From Malania oleifera (Eukaryota; Streptophyta; Magnoliopsida; Santalales; Ximeniaceae), in assembly GCF_029873635.1 (NCBI RefSeq), contig NC_080422.1, positions 6,417,764 to 6,481,763 on the forward strand: 64,000 bases of DNA, read 5' to 3'. Shown here in pieces: positions 38,256-52,300 of the stretch (position 1 is its first letter; every line of letters starts with the position of its first letter). Both the position numbers and the translations under genes were made by a program. The notes below the pieces were generated by a model. The model ran no database searches. It saw only the letters and a list, made by a program, of their open reading frames with translations, and was not told where the DNA came from.

Positions 38256-41200
38256 TGTAGAAACAAGAACCCGGGAAGAAAGGAAATAAATAAAGAAAAG
38301 GAAAAAGGAAAAATTTTAAAAGGCAAGCAGCAGTTCGTCAATGAATTCCCTGCTTTTGTCGACGAATGTCCTTCTATGGTTCGTCAACGAAATATAGGCG
38401 TAGTCGATGAAGAGATACCGAGAGGAATTTTTAGGCATAGGGTTCATCGACGAACCCTTTCTTTCGTCAATGAACGTCCTTCTGCAGTTCATCAACAAAG
38501 GCTCCATTTCGTCGATGAATTGTGTTGGGTCAACAGTCCATAAATGGATTTTCAATTGCTTCTTCATTAAGAAACTTGATTTTTTTTTTCTCTCTCTCTC
38601 TCTAACCCACACCCTCACCCCTTCTCTCTTCGATTTCTCGTCGTTCGTCGCCCAAATCAATGATCAAAAGTCACCACAAGCATCTAGGAGCATTTCTTCA
38701 CAAGTCTAGCAAAGAGGATTTTTGAAATAGGCTTTCAGGCACCACTCCAAAATCAAGGTAAGTAGGGTATTTTAGGGTTTTATTCTTAATTTGGAGTATA
38801 TGAGGCCTAGGAAATGCTAACTGAGAAATATTCTGTGGGTTGAGTGGATTAATTTAGGGAAAATGTAATTTCAGGGTTCTGAACTTCAAACGCCGCAGGG
38901 CGTGGATTTAGGGTTCCCAGTATGATAGGTAAAGGGATTATATTATGTCTGCTAATTATGAAATATGGACCAATTAAATTGCAATATATGATTTTCTGAA
39001 CGAATCGGGTATATAAAAGGGTGGTTTCAACTGTTATACGTTTTTAGAGAAATTAATGTGAATGGGTTGAACGTCTCCTATTTTCTATAAAATACATAGT
39101 TTGAGTTAAATAAAACCCTAGAGATACTCATACCCCTGTTTTCAGCAGCTTATGTTTTTTCCCATCAGTTTATTTTACTTATGATCTATCAAATAAAAAT
39201 TGTGTGGCATGAGAACAGTTTTTAAATGGTATATATGAGCAGAATGTTTTTACTGATAATACACAGTATTATATGACGGTTGGGAGTTGAGATTTAATAT
39301 GACGGTCAGGGGCCGAGATTTAATATGACGGCCGGGGGCTGAGAGTTAATAAATGACAGGTTTTATATGAAATGAGATATAATACAGTTTTATTATATAA
39401 ACTATCATATATGATTTTAGAGCCCTGTGGATATGAGATGTGATATATTAAGCACGGTACTGTAGCTATATGTTGGTAGAGAGTGCAATCACACTAAGAT
39501 GATAGTGTGATGATGGATAGATGATTGGTGACCTGGGCATAGTACTCCCCCAAGGAAAGTGTCGGGGGGCTCTGTAAGAACCCGACTCTTGATAATGATT
39601 TTTAGATATTTAAAGAGAGGGGCATTTTGGTAAAAGAGCAGGCCTCGTCGACGAAGCCAGATTTCTTCGGCGAAGTCTTTGTCCTTCTCGTTGACGAAAT
39701 TCAGAGGCTCGTCGGCTCGTCGACAAGGAGAAGCCGAGGAGTTTCAGGAAACCGATAATATTAGGGTTCGTCGACGAATACTCCGTCTCGTCAACGAGAA
39801 GACTATAGGGCCTCATCGACGAGGGCACCATTTTGTCGACAAGTTTGTCCGAGTCAAAGGTGCTATAAATAGAAATTTTTTTTACTTCTCCACTAAGAAA
39901 CTTCAAATATCTCTTTCTCTCTCTAGAACTCTCCCTACTCTTTATCTCTCTAGATTTCTTCACCGATCGTTGCTGGAATCATGAATCTGAAGTTACCACG
40001 AGGATCGTGGAAGGATTCTATACAAGTTCTACGGATTGGAATCTCGTTTCAGAGATTTTCAGGTTTTGGCGTAAAATAAAGGTAAGGCTCGGTTTTCAAA
40101 TCTAATCATGTAGTTTTGTAGGAAACTGTATTGTGAGCATATACTGTACTGTTGATTGTAGGTTTTGGAACTCGGTTTGCTGTTTAGGGACCTTGGAGTT
40201 CGGGATTTGCTATTCAGGGAAAAGGTAAGGGGAATTGTGTTTATATTGGTTATTTTTGAAATCGGACTCAGAGAAACTGTGGTTCATGGTCCTGTGTGTG
40301 TTTTGACTACTCATTTGGGGGGATCTAACAGGGAAAACTATGGGTTTTTCATTATTACAGTTTTGGAAAAAAGGGGGCGACGGGCTGCATCCCTGGTTTT
40401 GTTGAAAATCAAGGGTATATGTTGATTTATACTATGTTATAGGGATGGTCGTGCCTTGACTTGTTTAAACTGTATTGGTTTGGAAAACCATGATTTATAT
40501 TACAAAATAGGTGTGGTTTGTTTGGTTATATGAGCATGCATGTGTGTGTGATATATTGAAATGCTAGTAGGAACGTGTTTTCGAAATTGTTCCAGGTACT
40601 GAGAATGTCCGGCTCTATATCCGAGGGCATGTGTTTACTGCCTGCAATGTAGGCAAGAGTGTCCGGATCTATATCCGAGGGTGTGAGCCTATTCTGGTAG
40701 ATCAGGTCGAAGGGTGTGGATCCACCAGTTAGAGCCGATACGATGCCATGGGAGTTGGGGACTAGCCATGTGTCGATGGCGCCGTGTTCACGAGTTGGCT
40801 ACAGGCCAATGCCGTATGTCGCGGCCTGGCTTCGGGCCAATGGGTGTGACGACACCGGGATTGCTGATCATGTGTATGTGTGCTTGTATGCACTATGTAA
40901 ACTAATACTGGATTGCATTTAACTGTGTGTATGTTGCATCATAATAAAACTCAAATGCCACACACCGATATAACATGTGTTCTTCCTTACTGAGAGGTGT
41001 CTCACCCCTGCTGTACGTACATTTTTACAAGTCCTTTGAGTAACCAGAACTAGCGTCCTAGTGTAGGGAGCTTACTGGCCGGTGTACTGCGATTAGCGCT
41101 TGGGTAAGTGCTAGGACTGTATTTTGGTGGGTTGCCATTTTGAGATGTATTTGGGCACCCGTTTGTACGTTTTGATAGAGTCGTGTTCTGCTCTTTTATA

Positions 41201-42170
41201 GACTCTGGTATGGTACTGCATATGTATATATAAAATGACCTTTTTTCTTTGCGTATATGATTGTGTTTGGATGTGTTTAGGGTTCCTTGGAACCCCACGG
41301 GGTCTGACCCTTATCCTTGGTAATGTATCTTTGGATGTTTTATCGGATACAGGGACAAGTTAGATTACATTTTCACCCCTGGGTCCCATTTCCGGGTTCG
41401 GGGCATGATAGGCTCATCCGATGTAGTTCCAGATTACCATAGGTAAGCACAATTGTACTTATTACCTTTACTGGCTCAGTTATGGTTGGCCGGCCATATG
41501 TCAAGTCCAGCCTTTGGGCCGCACAACCCGTCATGGGGGAAAACATGTTGTATGAGTTTATGATAGTGTGACGACGCTAATATAGTAGTCTAGGTTGTAT
41601 TTTTTATGCATATATGGGCAAATTTACTATAAAATGGGCTATATTGAGCCGACATTTTATTATTCTGATATTATGTATTTCCAAATATAAATAGTGTAGT
41701 ACAGTTATAAAATGTCATTTTATCTACAGTTAAATAGTGGGAATTTTATATTCACGTGAGAACTCATGCTAGCCACACACTGATATTAATATAATCCGTA
41801 TTACTAAGAAGTGTCTCACCCCATTATAATTATTTTTCAAGTCCTTCAAAGAACTGCACCTAACTTACGTCGGGGCTGGGAATAGACTTTTGGGAGTTGT
41901 TATCAGAGTTGGTGAGATACCATATATCTTATTTTGTTATTTTGGGATTGTAATATGTAGACAGATAGTGGTGTGTATGTATTTAGGAACAAATAGAACT
42001 CTAGTAAATCGTTTGGATGTTTTAGAAATCTTTCACTGTTTTTTTTAATTTCAGTAATGGCAGGTGCACCCAGGATTCCTTAGGCCGGGTTGCATTTATA
42101 TATGCTATAGGTGGTTTCAGATATATATATATATATAACTCCGGGCCACGTGGCGAGTTGCGGCGCTACA
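38256..42170 (+). repeat. 3' LTR of gypsy C, interrupted
   Basis: TGTAGAAACAAG...CGGCGCTACA. Without the nested unit (39573-41410 plus 5 bp) it is 2072 bp and matches the 5' LTR throughout. The CT tract is only about 14 bp (38590-38603) and the TA tract about 18 bp (42119-42136). Confidence 0.9.
39573..41410 (+). mobile_element. Solo LTR of another gypsy subfamily, nested in gypsy C
   Basis: An 1838-bp unit beginning TGTAAGAACCC and ending GGGGCATGATA, flanked by the perfect duplication GGCTC (39568-39572 and 41411-41415). It carries its own TCGTCGACGA cluster (about 39645-39845), TATA box TATAAATA at 39864-39871, and 'tactgagaggtgtctcaccc' (about 40989-41008). The final dinucleotide is TA instead of CA. 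No internal region. Confidence 0.87.
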
Positions 42171-43004
42171 CAACCAGTCTCACTTACGGGGCTGAGACTC
42201 CCCAGTTCAATTTATGGCCTGAACCCAATCAGTAAATGAAAACATTTTTGTACATATTAAAACGATTTTAAATACAAGCATGGATGTACACATTAAAAGC
42301 TCAAATACATGCACTCTTTTATAATATGAAATGTGCTCAGTAGAATAAGGGTACTTTCAAAATAAATTTAAACCCTAATAAGAAATTTTCTCCTAAAATA
42401 TATTTCAATAAAAATATAGGAGAACCTAGGGTTTTGCTCTTCAACAAATTTTGGGCAAATATAAATATATGAATATATGTATGTATATATATAAATGATA
42501 AATATGTACTCCAACAAACATTTTGCAAATAGAAGCGTTTGGAGAATCTAGAGTTTAAGTTCAAGAAAAATATTTGGGTAATAAATAGTTTCTCCCAAAA
42601 ATATTTATCATGAAAATAATCGGGAGAAATTCAAGCAATACTCTCAAAAATGATTTTCAAATATCAAAGGATAAGTGAGAGTATTATGCTTTGAATGAAA
42701 ATGAATGCCCAAAAATTAAAATGCTCTCTTCCAAAAGATTTGTAAACAGAGTGAAGAGAGAAGGAGAGTATAAAAAATTTGCCTCAAAGAAGGATTTTTG
42801 CAATAAAAAATATTTTGGGGAAAATTTGATTAAAAAATAATTTGAGAGGTTTTTAAAACTAATCAAAGTTGCTAATTTGAGATTATGAGGGGGTATGTAT
42901 AGGGTTTAAGAAAATTTTGACCATTGGGGACACGCTTGGTATTTTTGAATTTGTTTAATTAAAATTTAAGCCTCCTTAGGCGCTGAAAATTAACCCAACC
43001 CAAG

Positions 43005-43365
43005 AGGTTTGGTCGACCAAGGGTAAGGGCTTGTCGACCACTTTTATAAGTTCGGTCGACCGATGCAAATTTGAACTACAGGTTTGGTCGATCATATCAG
43101 GGTGTTTCTAAACCTTTCGTGGGTTCGGTCGACCATGGCGAGAGGCCGGTTGACCATTCATGAGGTTCGGTCAACCAAGGCAATTTTGAACTACAAGGTC
43201 GATCGACCAAGTAGTTGGAAAAGTAAATTTAATGGATCGGTCGACCAAGGAAGATTAGTTCAAAACAAATTCGGTCGACTGAGCTATGGTCAACATTTTG
43301 ACTTCGAGGCAAACAGTGGTTCGGTTGACCGAGCTGATTAAAGCTCGAACTGGTCGATCAATCGA
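43005..43365 (-). promoter_or_regulatory. GGTCGACC palindrome cluster in the copia-type LTR
   Basis: At least a dozen copies or one-mismatch variants of GGTCGACC lie in about 360 bp, mostly as TTCGGTCGACC. A TATA-like tract lies downstream on the minus strand near 42888-42901. The placement resembles the gypsy LTR clusters. Regulatory function is inferred. Confidence 0.5.
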
Positions 43366-43762
43366 AGGCATTAATAATTTATATTTTAACCTTAAAGTCC
43401 TTCCAAAAACTTTGTATGATTTTAGTCTTTTTAGAAAAAAGTTTTTAGTGAAATGTTAGGTGTCCTATGGTCAACCTATGGTCATCTGAGCAATCAATCC
43501 ATATCATGCAAATGCATGTATTATTATAGACCAAAGATAAAAACTTAAATGCAAATAAAATGAAATGTCTTCTTTATCTTCTTTGTTCCTCTTTATGGAA
43601 AACATCAGATGTATGAGCTTTATGTGTATTTATGGCTTCCATTTCCATTCCCTTATGTGTATGTTAAATTAATGAACTTGTTCACGTGCTAAATACACAC
43701 ATAAGTAACTTGTGTTTTGTCAGCATCAAAACCAGGATTGGACTCAAAAAGCCAACAGTCTC

Positions 43763-44360
43763 CTACTAGCCCTTTTGAATTGTAATCATCTTCACGAGCA
43801 ACCCACCCATGCATATATATTTGAACCAAGTTGTTTCTTTCATGTATCCAATTCCTTTTTACTGTGATGAATAGTTTCAAAAGATCTCTCAAACTCTATT
43901 GCAATTAAAAAACTAGTCCAATCATTGTAGAACTTTACCACAACTTCCCTGGTCAATCTGTACACGGTCATTCCAAAAGGTATGAACTTCATGAGGTTTA
44001 AATTTAGAGAATCTTTTCAACCAATATTCACTATCAATGATAGTTCTTCCATCTTTTTCGTCCAATATGTTAAGAACAATACCAGTCCATGGCCAGGCAT
44101 ATATATATATATATATATATACATAGATCACTCTGCTCTAGAATTTGAGAGAGATGGAAGCTGGTTCGATAAACGGTGTGAGGTGTTTGGTCCGACTCTT
44201 TAGCTAGGTCAGTTTCTAGGTATTTTTCCAAGGCAAGGTCATTTTTATGTTTGCATTCGCTCATTGCACTTGATGGCTATTTTTCGTTACTCCTTTAGAA
44301 GTCTTTGTGAATCAATCTTTGCAAATGGTTTTTGGCCACTGCATTTGAAGCACACTGTCC
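43763..44360 (-). pseudogene. XS-domain protein fragment (FDM/IDN2-like), part 1: zf-XS end and XS domain
   Basis: Minus-strand reading gives, in order: a degenerate zinc-finger region (CFKCSGQK, then HKNDLALEKYLETDLAK near 44225-44240), then WPWTGIVLNILDEKDGR (44045-44095), FKPHEVHTFWNDR, VVVKFYNDWTSF, FERSFETIHHSKK, and NIYAWVAREDDYNSKGLVGD at 43763-43820. This is the layout of the zf-XS and XS domains of plant FDM/IDN2/SGS3-related proteins; in Arabidopsis the FDM/IDN2 members bind RNA and are needed for RNA-directed DNA methylation. A (TA)n expansion (44097-44121) shifts frame between zinc finger and XS, and a TGA interrupts the latter half of XS. The coding sequence continues at 30337-30161 across the copia insertion. 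It lies inside the CACTA ends, so it is captured cargo, not a working gene. Confidence 0.82.
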
Positions 44361-44876
44361 TAGTAATTAGAAAAACCGTCACTAATATTCTTGACATTTT
44401 CCTCGTCAACAAATTCATTATTAGTGACGGTTCTAAAAACCGTCACTAATATAAGACTATTAGTAACAGTTTTGCTAAACCGTCTCTAATAATAAATTAT
44501 TAGTGACGGTTTATGAAAACCGTCACTAATATTCTTGACTTTTTCCTTGTCAACATTGCATTATTAGTGACAGTTTTAAAAATTGTCACCAATATAAGAC
44601 TATTAGTGACGGTTTTACTAAACTGTTACTAATATTCTTGACCTTTTCTCAGTCAACATTGCATTATTAGTGACGGTTAATAGTCCAACAGTCACTAATA
44701 AATGACTATTAGTGATACTTTTGATTCGTGACTAATACAAAAAAAAAAAAAAAAAAAAAACCGTTGCTATTAGTTTCCCGTGATAGTTTGAGCAGGAAAA
44801 GTGGTTTTTAGTGACGAAATTGAAAGCATCACTAATACTTTCGTCACTAAAATTTTTTTTTTTTTTTTTTATAGTG
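44361..44876. repeat. CACTA right subterminal repeats and terminus
   Basis: Alternating direct and inverted ATTAGTGACGGTTT units, some separated by 'cttgacctttt(t)c.cgtcaaca' spacers, with a poly-A run (about 44740-44760) and a poly-T run (about 44852-44870). Ends in TATAGTG at 44876. Confidence 0.88.
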
Positions 44877-45029
44877 AGAACTGGTAAGGTTAATCATGTG
44901 CAAGATAAAAGTTAAATTTGGTTAAGTTAGCCAATTTTAAGTTACATGCTAGACCTAGACAAATTAGTCACATACAACTCATGTGTTAGTCAAGGGCAAG
45001 TTAGTCATGTTTAGGTCGCATGCTAGACC
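44877..45029. repeat. Minisatellite, middle remnant
   Basis: Continues the array at 23250-23936 ('aatcatgtgcaagataaaag', 'gcatgctagacct'), which places the CACTA insertion within it. Interrupted again at 45030. Confidence 0.75.
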
Positions 45030-45711
45030 TGTAAGGACCCGAACCCGAGTGGGTTCCTAAATATAAATTTTTCAGTGGAAGTAAATAAATCTAAATTTTT
45101 TTTATTACCATAATACTAATTAACTTTATTACAAATATATATCTCAACTATTAAAATTAACATTCTTAAAATTCTAAAATACACAAACATATTCTAAAAT
45201 TGTATTATGCTAAATTTTTATTCTACTCTGCTTTTTCTATTCCTGCCCATGCACTTGCTACACCAAGTTTTTGGTACTCTCTTCAGAATTATCTGAAATG
45301 TAAAATAATGATTGGGGTGAGACAACGTTGAGTAAGTAAATAAGATTATTATTAGTGTGTGGCCAAAATGAGCTTTCATAATATTATAATTTCGTAAAAT
45401 TATATTTAATACTATAACTTCAAAGTTACTTTTAAAATAAATGTAAATTTAAAAATTTATGTATAAAACTTTTACTATCATCCATAGCAGTAAAATTTTA
45501 TAATTATATACTATAAATGTTAAACTGAACTTTTTAACTTTAAAACTATAACTATAATACTCAATCATGTATATATATATATATACTTTGCTTTATGTGT
45601 TTCCTTCAAATCATCATTTTGGCACAAAGATGTCCATGTTCATATAAACATATAGTTTTCCTTCAAATTATCAATGGTTTCGTTCACGTAATTAAATATG
45701 TATATACATAT

Positions 45712-47982
45712 CGTAGAGACCTGGAAAATAATAGCAATTAAATAATAAAGAGAAAGAGGGATAAATGAGAGAAAAAGGAAATTCAAAAAGGGGCAAAGCA
45801 GGGTTTGTCGACGAACACCCTTGTATGATTGGTGGACAGTGTCTTGTCGATGAAGGGATACCGAGAGTGGGAAATTTTAGACATTGGTTCGTCGACGAAC
45901 TCATAACCTTGGTCGATGAACTCCCTTCTTCTGTTCGTCGACGAGTCCACGTGTCTCATCGACGAAGCCACTTGGTTAGCCATTTATAAATACACGAAAA
46001 TCAGATTTTTGGCAAAAATTTAGCTGCTTCTCTCTCTATCTCTCTCTAGATTCTCGGATCCTCTACCTTCTCTCTAAGATTCCGGCTCTGTTTTTCCCCG
46101 ATTCGATGATCAGAGGTTACCACAATGATCCTGGAGAAATTCTCTACATCTTAGCTGGAGTAGAATTTTAATTTGAGAAGTTCGGGTACCATCCCAAAAT
46201 TAGGGTGGGTAGGTTATTTTAGGATTTATAGGGTTAGTAGGCTTTCCTGAACCCAGATCTTGTGTTAGATGAAAATATACTAAAGTTTGAGTTGATTAAA
46301 CTAGGGTATTTTGATTTTAGGGTTTGGATTTCCAAACACCACAGGCATGGGTTAAGGATCCCAACGGGTGTATTCTTAGGAACTCAGGTAATGCTGATAA
46401 ATAACTAGCAGTTTAGAATTTCATGGATAAAGATATATGTGAGCTTGGGGAAAAAGGCAAGTATAGTTATTATTCTGAGATTGGGTTGATTGAATTAGGA
46501 AATGTACATTATTTCAAGGGTTTGGAGTGTGGTACACTGCGTGCGTAAGAATAAAGTGGGAGTTAGGCTTCCCAATTAGTTGGGTAAGGGAAATATGCTA
46601 TGCTAGTCAAATCAGAATTTCTTACCAGTAAAGTGTAGTATATGTTTATGGGTTTTCAATGAAAGAAATTATACAGTGTTACAGATTATAGTTAAATAAT
46701 TTTATTTAGTGGTGTGGCATGAGAAATATTAGTATAGTACAAAATTCTACTTAGAATTTGCAGAACTACTATAGTTTATTCAGATATTACAGTTTATTCA
46801 GATATTATAGTTTATTCAAATATACAATTTTATTCAAATATTACAATTTATTCAAGTATACAGTTTACTCAGATATACATTTTTATTCAAATATAAAGTT
46901 TTCACAATACCATGATGTATAGATTACATAACCATGATATACAGATATTACAGAACCATGATATACAGATATTACAGAACCATAACATACAATTATTGCA
47001 GTTTATACAGATCAGTTTATTACAACATTATGGTTTTATAGATTTACAGAATCATGGTTATTACAGTTGTACAGAATCATGGTAAATCAATAAGATATAT
47101 AACAGTATTATATAATATCAGACCCTGATGGAACATATCAGATTACATAACATGGTACCGTAGTTATTACAGTATAGAGTGCAACCACATATCTTAGATA
47201 GTGTGTGGATTATATGTGTAGTCGAACGTGCCTTGGGAGAGATTGCAGGCTCCCCGGTAGTCCGAGTTGAGGCAACCGATCTGACGATAGAGGTTTCAGT
47301 TGACTTATCCTGGTAAACTAACTAGTGGTAAGTCTCGCCTACGGGCCACACAACCCTGCCATGAGAGGTTAAATCATGACATATATATAGATTTACATAA
47401 AAACAGCAGAAATATTTATAATTACTAAAAGTATGATTAAATAGAAAGTTCAGAAACAATTGCATTTTAAGTCATTTAGGTGTGAGTTATACTGTATATT
47501 ATTTTACATGTTATCTCATTTTCAGTTGTTTAACAGTATATTATTCATGTAAATTCAGCTGCCACACACTAGTAATATCATATTTCGTCTTACTGAGAGT
47601 TGTCTTATCCCAATAATTTAAATATTTCAGGTGATCCAGCTAGACGAGTAGATCAAGCTCGGAGATAGAAGGGACATTTGTACTACCCTGTCAAAAGGGT
47701 AAATGAATGCGAGAAGATGTATTTTTGTGTGTAGATACTAGATGATCTAGTGATGAAGACTGGAGTGATGTATATATATGTTTTAAGAAGATACTGCATT
47801 TTGGTATTATAATTATGGTTATGTGATTTTATGTTTTCCGCTACATAGGTGTATTATCTTATGAACAAGGTTTCCTCGGTGGCCATTTTGGGACTGAGAT
47901 GCTATAATAGGTATTACAGGGGTATCAGAGTAATATAGTTTACAGCTAGGGAAAAAATGGTATGAATTTTTGGGTCGCCACA
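45712..47982 (+). repeat. 5' LTR of gypsy B
   Basis: 2271 bp. Palindrome cluster at about 45803-45968, TATAAATA at 45985-45992, a short CT-rich leader (46028-46047), then 'gccacacaaccctgccatga' (47345-47364). It ends GGGTCGCCACA. A tract of 'attacagtttattcagata'-type direct repeats lies at about 46780-46990. Confidence 0.92.
45800..45992 (+). promoter_or_regulatory. LTR promoter of gypsy B (5' copy)
   Basis: Copies of GTTCGTCGACGAA and decayed forms lie directly upstream of TATAAATA (45985-45992). The 3' LTR copy has the matching site at 53404-53411. Confidence 0.6.
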
Positions 47983-47984
47983 GT

Positions 47985-47997
47985 TGGTATCAAAGCC
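47985..47997 (+). other. Primer-binding site of gypsy B
   Basis: TGGTATCAAAGCC, two bases after the 5' LTR, the same as in gypsy C. Confidence 0.75.
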
Positions 47998-48329
47998 TAG
48001 GTTGCTAGATTCTATAGACTTTAGCATACAACGGAAAACAATAGCATAATATAGGAATATAATTTCAGTGAGCTAATGTTGGAAAGTTAGGTCGAGAATT
48101 CAGGGTCCTATTCTGTAGTTTGGAAGTAGGAACTTCTGGGTGGTTTTTGTAATTTTCCTGGGGTGACGATTTCAGGCAAATCATAGTAAACTATCATCGG
48201 TTTCTATTTCCATATAGTAGGATTAAACCTTAAATTAGTAATAGGTAGTATAAGGATATTTTATTTAGATTAATGTAAGAATAGCATTATGAGGTTTGGA
48301 TTCTCAGAATAATTGGGTATTATTACAGG

Positions 48330-49278
48330 ATGGACCCTAGAGGTAGTAGTGCTCACGCTAGCGATGATGATGGTGCAAGGCCTTCTAGCATGGGTGGCAG
48401 GGATTCAGATGCTGTTTTGCACAGTGTAACTTAGCAAGTTATGACTGAGATTGCACGGAGCTCTAGGGAGCAGGGTGGTCCATTTGCAACCCAAGGGTGT
48501 ACGATAAAGAAGTTTACCAAAATGAACCCTCTAGAGTTTTCAGGAGGAGTTGATTCCGCAGTTGCTGAGAATTGGATGCAGGAGATTAAGAAAGTACTAA
48601 CGGTGCTCCACTACACCGATGAACATAGGGTCCTCTATGCCACGTATAAGTTGACAGGCGATGCTGAGAGATGGTGTACGACTACTAAGTTATTGGAGGA
48701 GCAGAGACCCATACCCGTGGCTATGAACAGGAGCTGGTTCAGGGAGGAATTTTTCGATAGATATTTTCCCGTCACTATTAGAGAGGCTAAGGTGGTAGAA
48801 TTTCTAAATTTAACACAAAGAAATCTCACGGTTCAGTATTATGCGACGAAGTTCATTGAGTTGTCACATTTTGCCCCTTACATAGTACCAGATGAGGCTA
48901 AGAAGGAAAGAATGTTTGAGAGGGGCTTGAAGTAGAAAATTTTTAGACAGGTGGTAGTTCTAAAGATGCAGGATTTCTCTGAGCTGGCAGACAGAGCCAC
49001 AATAGCAGAGGAGAGTTTACCGAAGGATGCTGAGACACAGAGCTACAGGAAGAGGCCCACGCCTCCGGGCTTTTAGGGGGGTTCCAGCCGGGGCTCATGG
49101 AGAAGAGACCAGTATAGTGGAGGCCAAAGGCAGATGATGGGATATCGTGCGTTCCAGGGCGAGCAGATTTATCCCACCTGCCCTAGGTGTGGCTGGAGAC
49201 ATACGGGAGAATGTCGTTTGGGAGCGAACGTCTGTTACCAATGTGGGAGACCCGATCATATGGCACGATCATGTTAGG
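48330..49278 (+). pseudogene. Gypsy B gag, near-complete with few stops
   Basis: Best-preserved gag of the window. It starts MDPRGSSAHA; the capsid region is open from 48441 to 48935 (MNPLEFSGGVDS, AENWMQEIKKVL, FDRYFPVTIREAKVVEF, LSHFAPYIVPDEAKK). It is followed by CPRCGWRHTGEC and an intact CCHC zinc knuckle CYQCGRPDHMARSC (about 49231-49274). In-frame stops are TAG at 48432-48434, TAG after the capsid (about 48933-48935) and TAG near 49074, each where Gln would be expected or is plausible. The knuckle binds genomic RNA in functional relatives. Not functional here as a single frame. Confidence 0.88.
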
Positions 49279-49328
49279 GACCGCCGACCCACGCACTAGC
49301 TCATAGACCATTCCAAGGAGGTTACTAG

Positions 49329-52300
49329 GTGCCTCGAGGGGGCCAGCAGAAAAACACAGATCCAGCAAGGGTTTATGCATTGACGCCGAGAGATGCTAAG
49401 GTTGCTGGAGACATTATTATAGGTATTCTTATTGCTTTACCTTATAAAGTTGTTGTTTTATTTGATTCAAGTGCTACCCATTCCTTTGTGTCGTTGGGAT
49501 ATGTTAAATTATTTGGGGTTGAGGCACAACTGTTAGATATTGAATTGTCAGTAGCCACGTTGACTGGATTAGTAGTGAGGTATAGGAGGGTACTTTAAAC
49601 CTATCTAGTGGGTATTCAGGAGAAAGTATTACCAAACGATCTTGTGATATTAGACATGCAAAGGTTTGATGTGATATTGGGTATGGAATGGCTGGCAGCT
49701 AATTACGCCAGCATTGATTTCCATAAAAAAGAAGTGATTTTTAGACTCCCTAGGTGAGCAAGAATTTAGGTTCATGTGCGCACCTCACCATAGCTAGTGT
49801 TAGCTCTTCAAGTGAGGAGGTTGCTTCGAGGTGGTTTCCAGGGGTATGCTGCTTATATAAAAGAGATGTCAAAGGAAGAATTGAAATGAGTTGATATTCC
49901 AGTAGTCAGAGAATTTCCAGATGTTTTTCTAGAGGAATTACCTGGCTTACCACCAGATTGAGAGATTGAATTTATCGGGGACTTACTACCAGGGTCAGTG
50001 CCGATGTCTAAAGTGCCTTATAAAATAGCTCCAACTGAACCAAAACAATTGAAAGATTAATTGCAGGAGTTTTGGATAAAGGGTTTATCAAACCTAACGT
50101 CTCGCCTTGGGGAGCACCGATCTTGTTCATGAAGAAGAAAGACGGGACTATGAGGATGTGCATTGATTATAGAAAGATAAATAAAGTGACAGTCAAGAAT
50201 AAATATCCTCTTCCCAGAATTGATGATTTATTTTATCAACTCCAGGGGACCTAAGTCTATTTCAAGATTGACCTTCGATCAGGATATCACCAGGTGAAAG
50301 TTAAATCAAGGGACGTTTCGAAAATAACTTTCTGAACTAGATATGGGCACTACGAGTTCTTGGTAATTCCATTTGGATTGACTAATGCACCAATAGTGTT
50401 TATGGACCTAATGAATCGAGTGTTCCATCAATACTTAGATCAATTTTTTGTGGTATTTATTGATGATATACTGGTCTACTTGAAGAGTTTTAAGGAGCAC
50501 GAGGATCATCTGAGGCTAGTGTTATAGTTATTAAGGGAAAAGAAGCTTTACGCTAAATTCAAGAAATGTGAATTCTGGCTTAGGTAGGTCACTTTTCTCG
50601 GGCATGTGATTTTTGGGGACGGCATATCAGTGGATCCGAGTAAAATAGAAGCAGTAATGAATTGGGTGAGACCGAGGAACATACAAGAGATCAGAAGTTT
50701 CCTAGGTTTGGCGAAATACTACCTGCGTTTTGTGGATGGATTTTCCAGATTATTAGGTCCATTGACACGACTCATGAGGAAAATGTGTGACTTGAATGGA
50801 CCAATGATTGTGAGCAGAGTTTCTAGAAGTTGAAGTAGCGGCTGATCACTGCACCGATATTGTCTATTCCATCAGGAGAGGATAGATTTGTTATATACAG
50901 TGACGCGTCCTAGAAGGGACTCGGGTGCGTGTTGATGCAGCATGGGAGGGTTATCGCTTACGTTTCTCAACAGCTTAAAGAGTATGAGAATAACTACCTG
51001 GTACATGATTTAGAGTTAGCTGCAGTGGTGTATGCTCTAAAGATCTGGAGGCATTATCTTTATGGTGGGAGATGTGAGATATTTACTCACCACACAAGTT
51101 TGAAGTATTTCTTCACCGAGAAAGAATTGAATATGAGGTAGAGAAGATGGTTGGAGCTTATTAAAGATTATGATTGTACTATTAGCTATCACCTAGGGAA
51201 GGCAAACGTGGTGACTGATGCTCTGAGCCGAAAATCAATGGGAGTAGCATTGTCAGCCGTGGAGATTTAGCATTCAATTCAGATGGATTTGGAGAGGCTC
51301 AGTGTGGAGCTAGTAAAGGATGATCATCAAACATTTATTGCCAGCCTAGTGTTACAACCTACTTTGCAAGAGAGGATTAAAGTTGCCCAGATGAATGACG
51401 CAGAATTGGTAGAGCTGATAGATAAAGTGCAGGACGGACAGGGAGAGAAGTTTAGTATTTATGACGATGGAGCTTTGAGGTTTCATACCAGACTGTGTGT
51501 GCCTACGATGCTGAGATTAGGAGGACTATCCTAGAGGAGGCTCACAGATCTCTTTATACAGTGCATCCTAGAGGCACTAAAATGTATCGAGACCTTCGAG
51601 AATCCTTCTGGTGAAGCGGTATGAAGAAGGAAATAGCTGAATTTGTAGAGCAGTGTTTAACGTGTCAGCAAGTAAAGGCTAAGCACCAGAGACCGGCGGG
51701 ACAATTGCAACTACTCCACATCCCTGAGTGGAAGTGGGATCATTTATCCATGGATTTTGTTATTGGGTTACCACTGGTGATGCATGGACAGAATACGATT
51801 TGGGGTCGTTATTGATTGATTGACGAAGACCGCTCATTTTCTTCCGATTAAACTCAACTACTCTAAGAACAGACTGGTAGAGTTATATATTCAAGATATA
51901 GTTCGACCCCACGATGTGCCAGTATTCATAGTATCAGACCGAGACCCACGTTTTACATCACAGTTTTTGAGGAGTTTGCAGGAAACTTTGGGGTCTCAGT
52001 TATCATTCATCATAGGCTTTCATCCTCAAACTGATGGGCAAAGAGAGAGGACGATCCAGATACTTGAGGATATGCTACAAGCATATGTGTTGGATTTTAG
52101 GGGTAGTTAGACCTAGTATATGTCGCTGATTGAATTCGCATACAATAACAGCTACTAGGCCAGCATCGGGATGACACCTTACGAGGCATTATATGGTAGG
52201 AGGTGTCACTCTCCACTATACTAGGATGAAATGGGTGAGAGGTGAGTTTTGGGACCAAAATTGGTGCAGTAGGCGTATGATAAAGTCCGACTTATTAGAG

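Noticed and set aside
43763-44360. A functional XS-domain gene
   Set aside because: In-frame stop, frame shift at a TA repeat, missing start and end, and interruption by a 13.4-kb insertion; kept only as captured pseudogene fragments.
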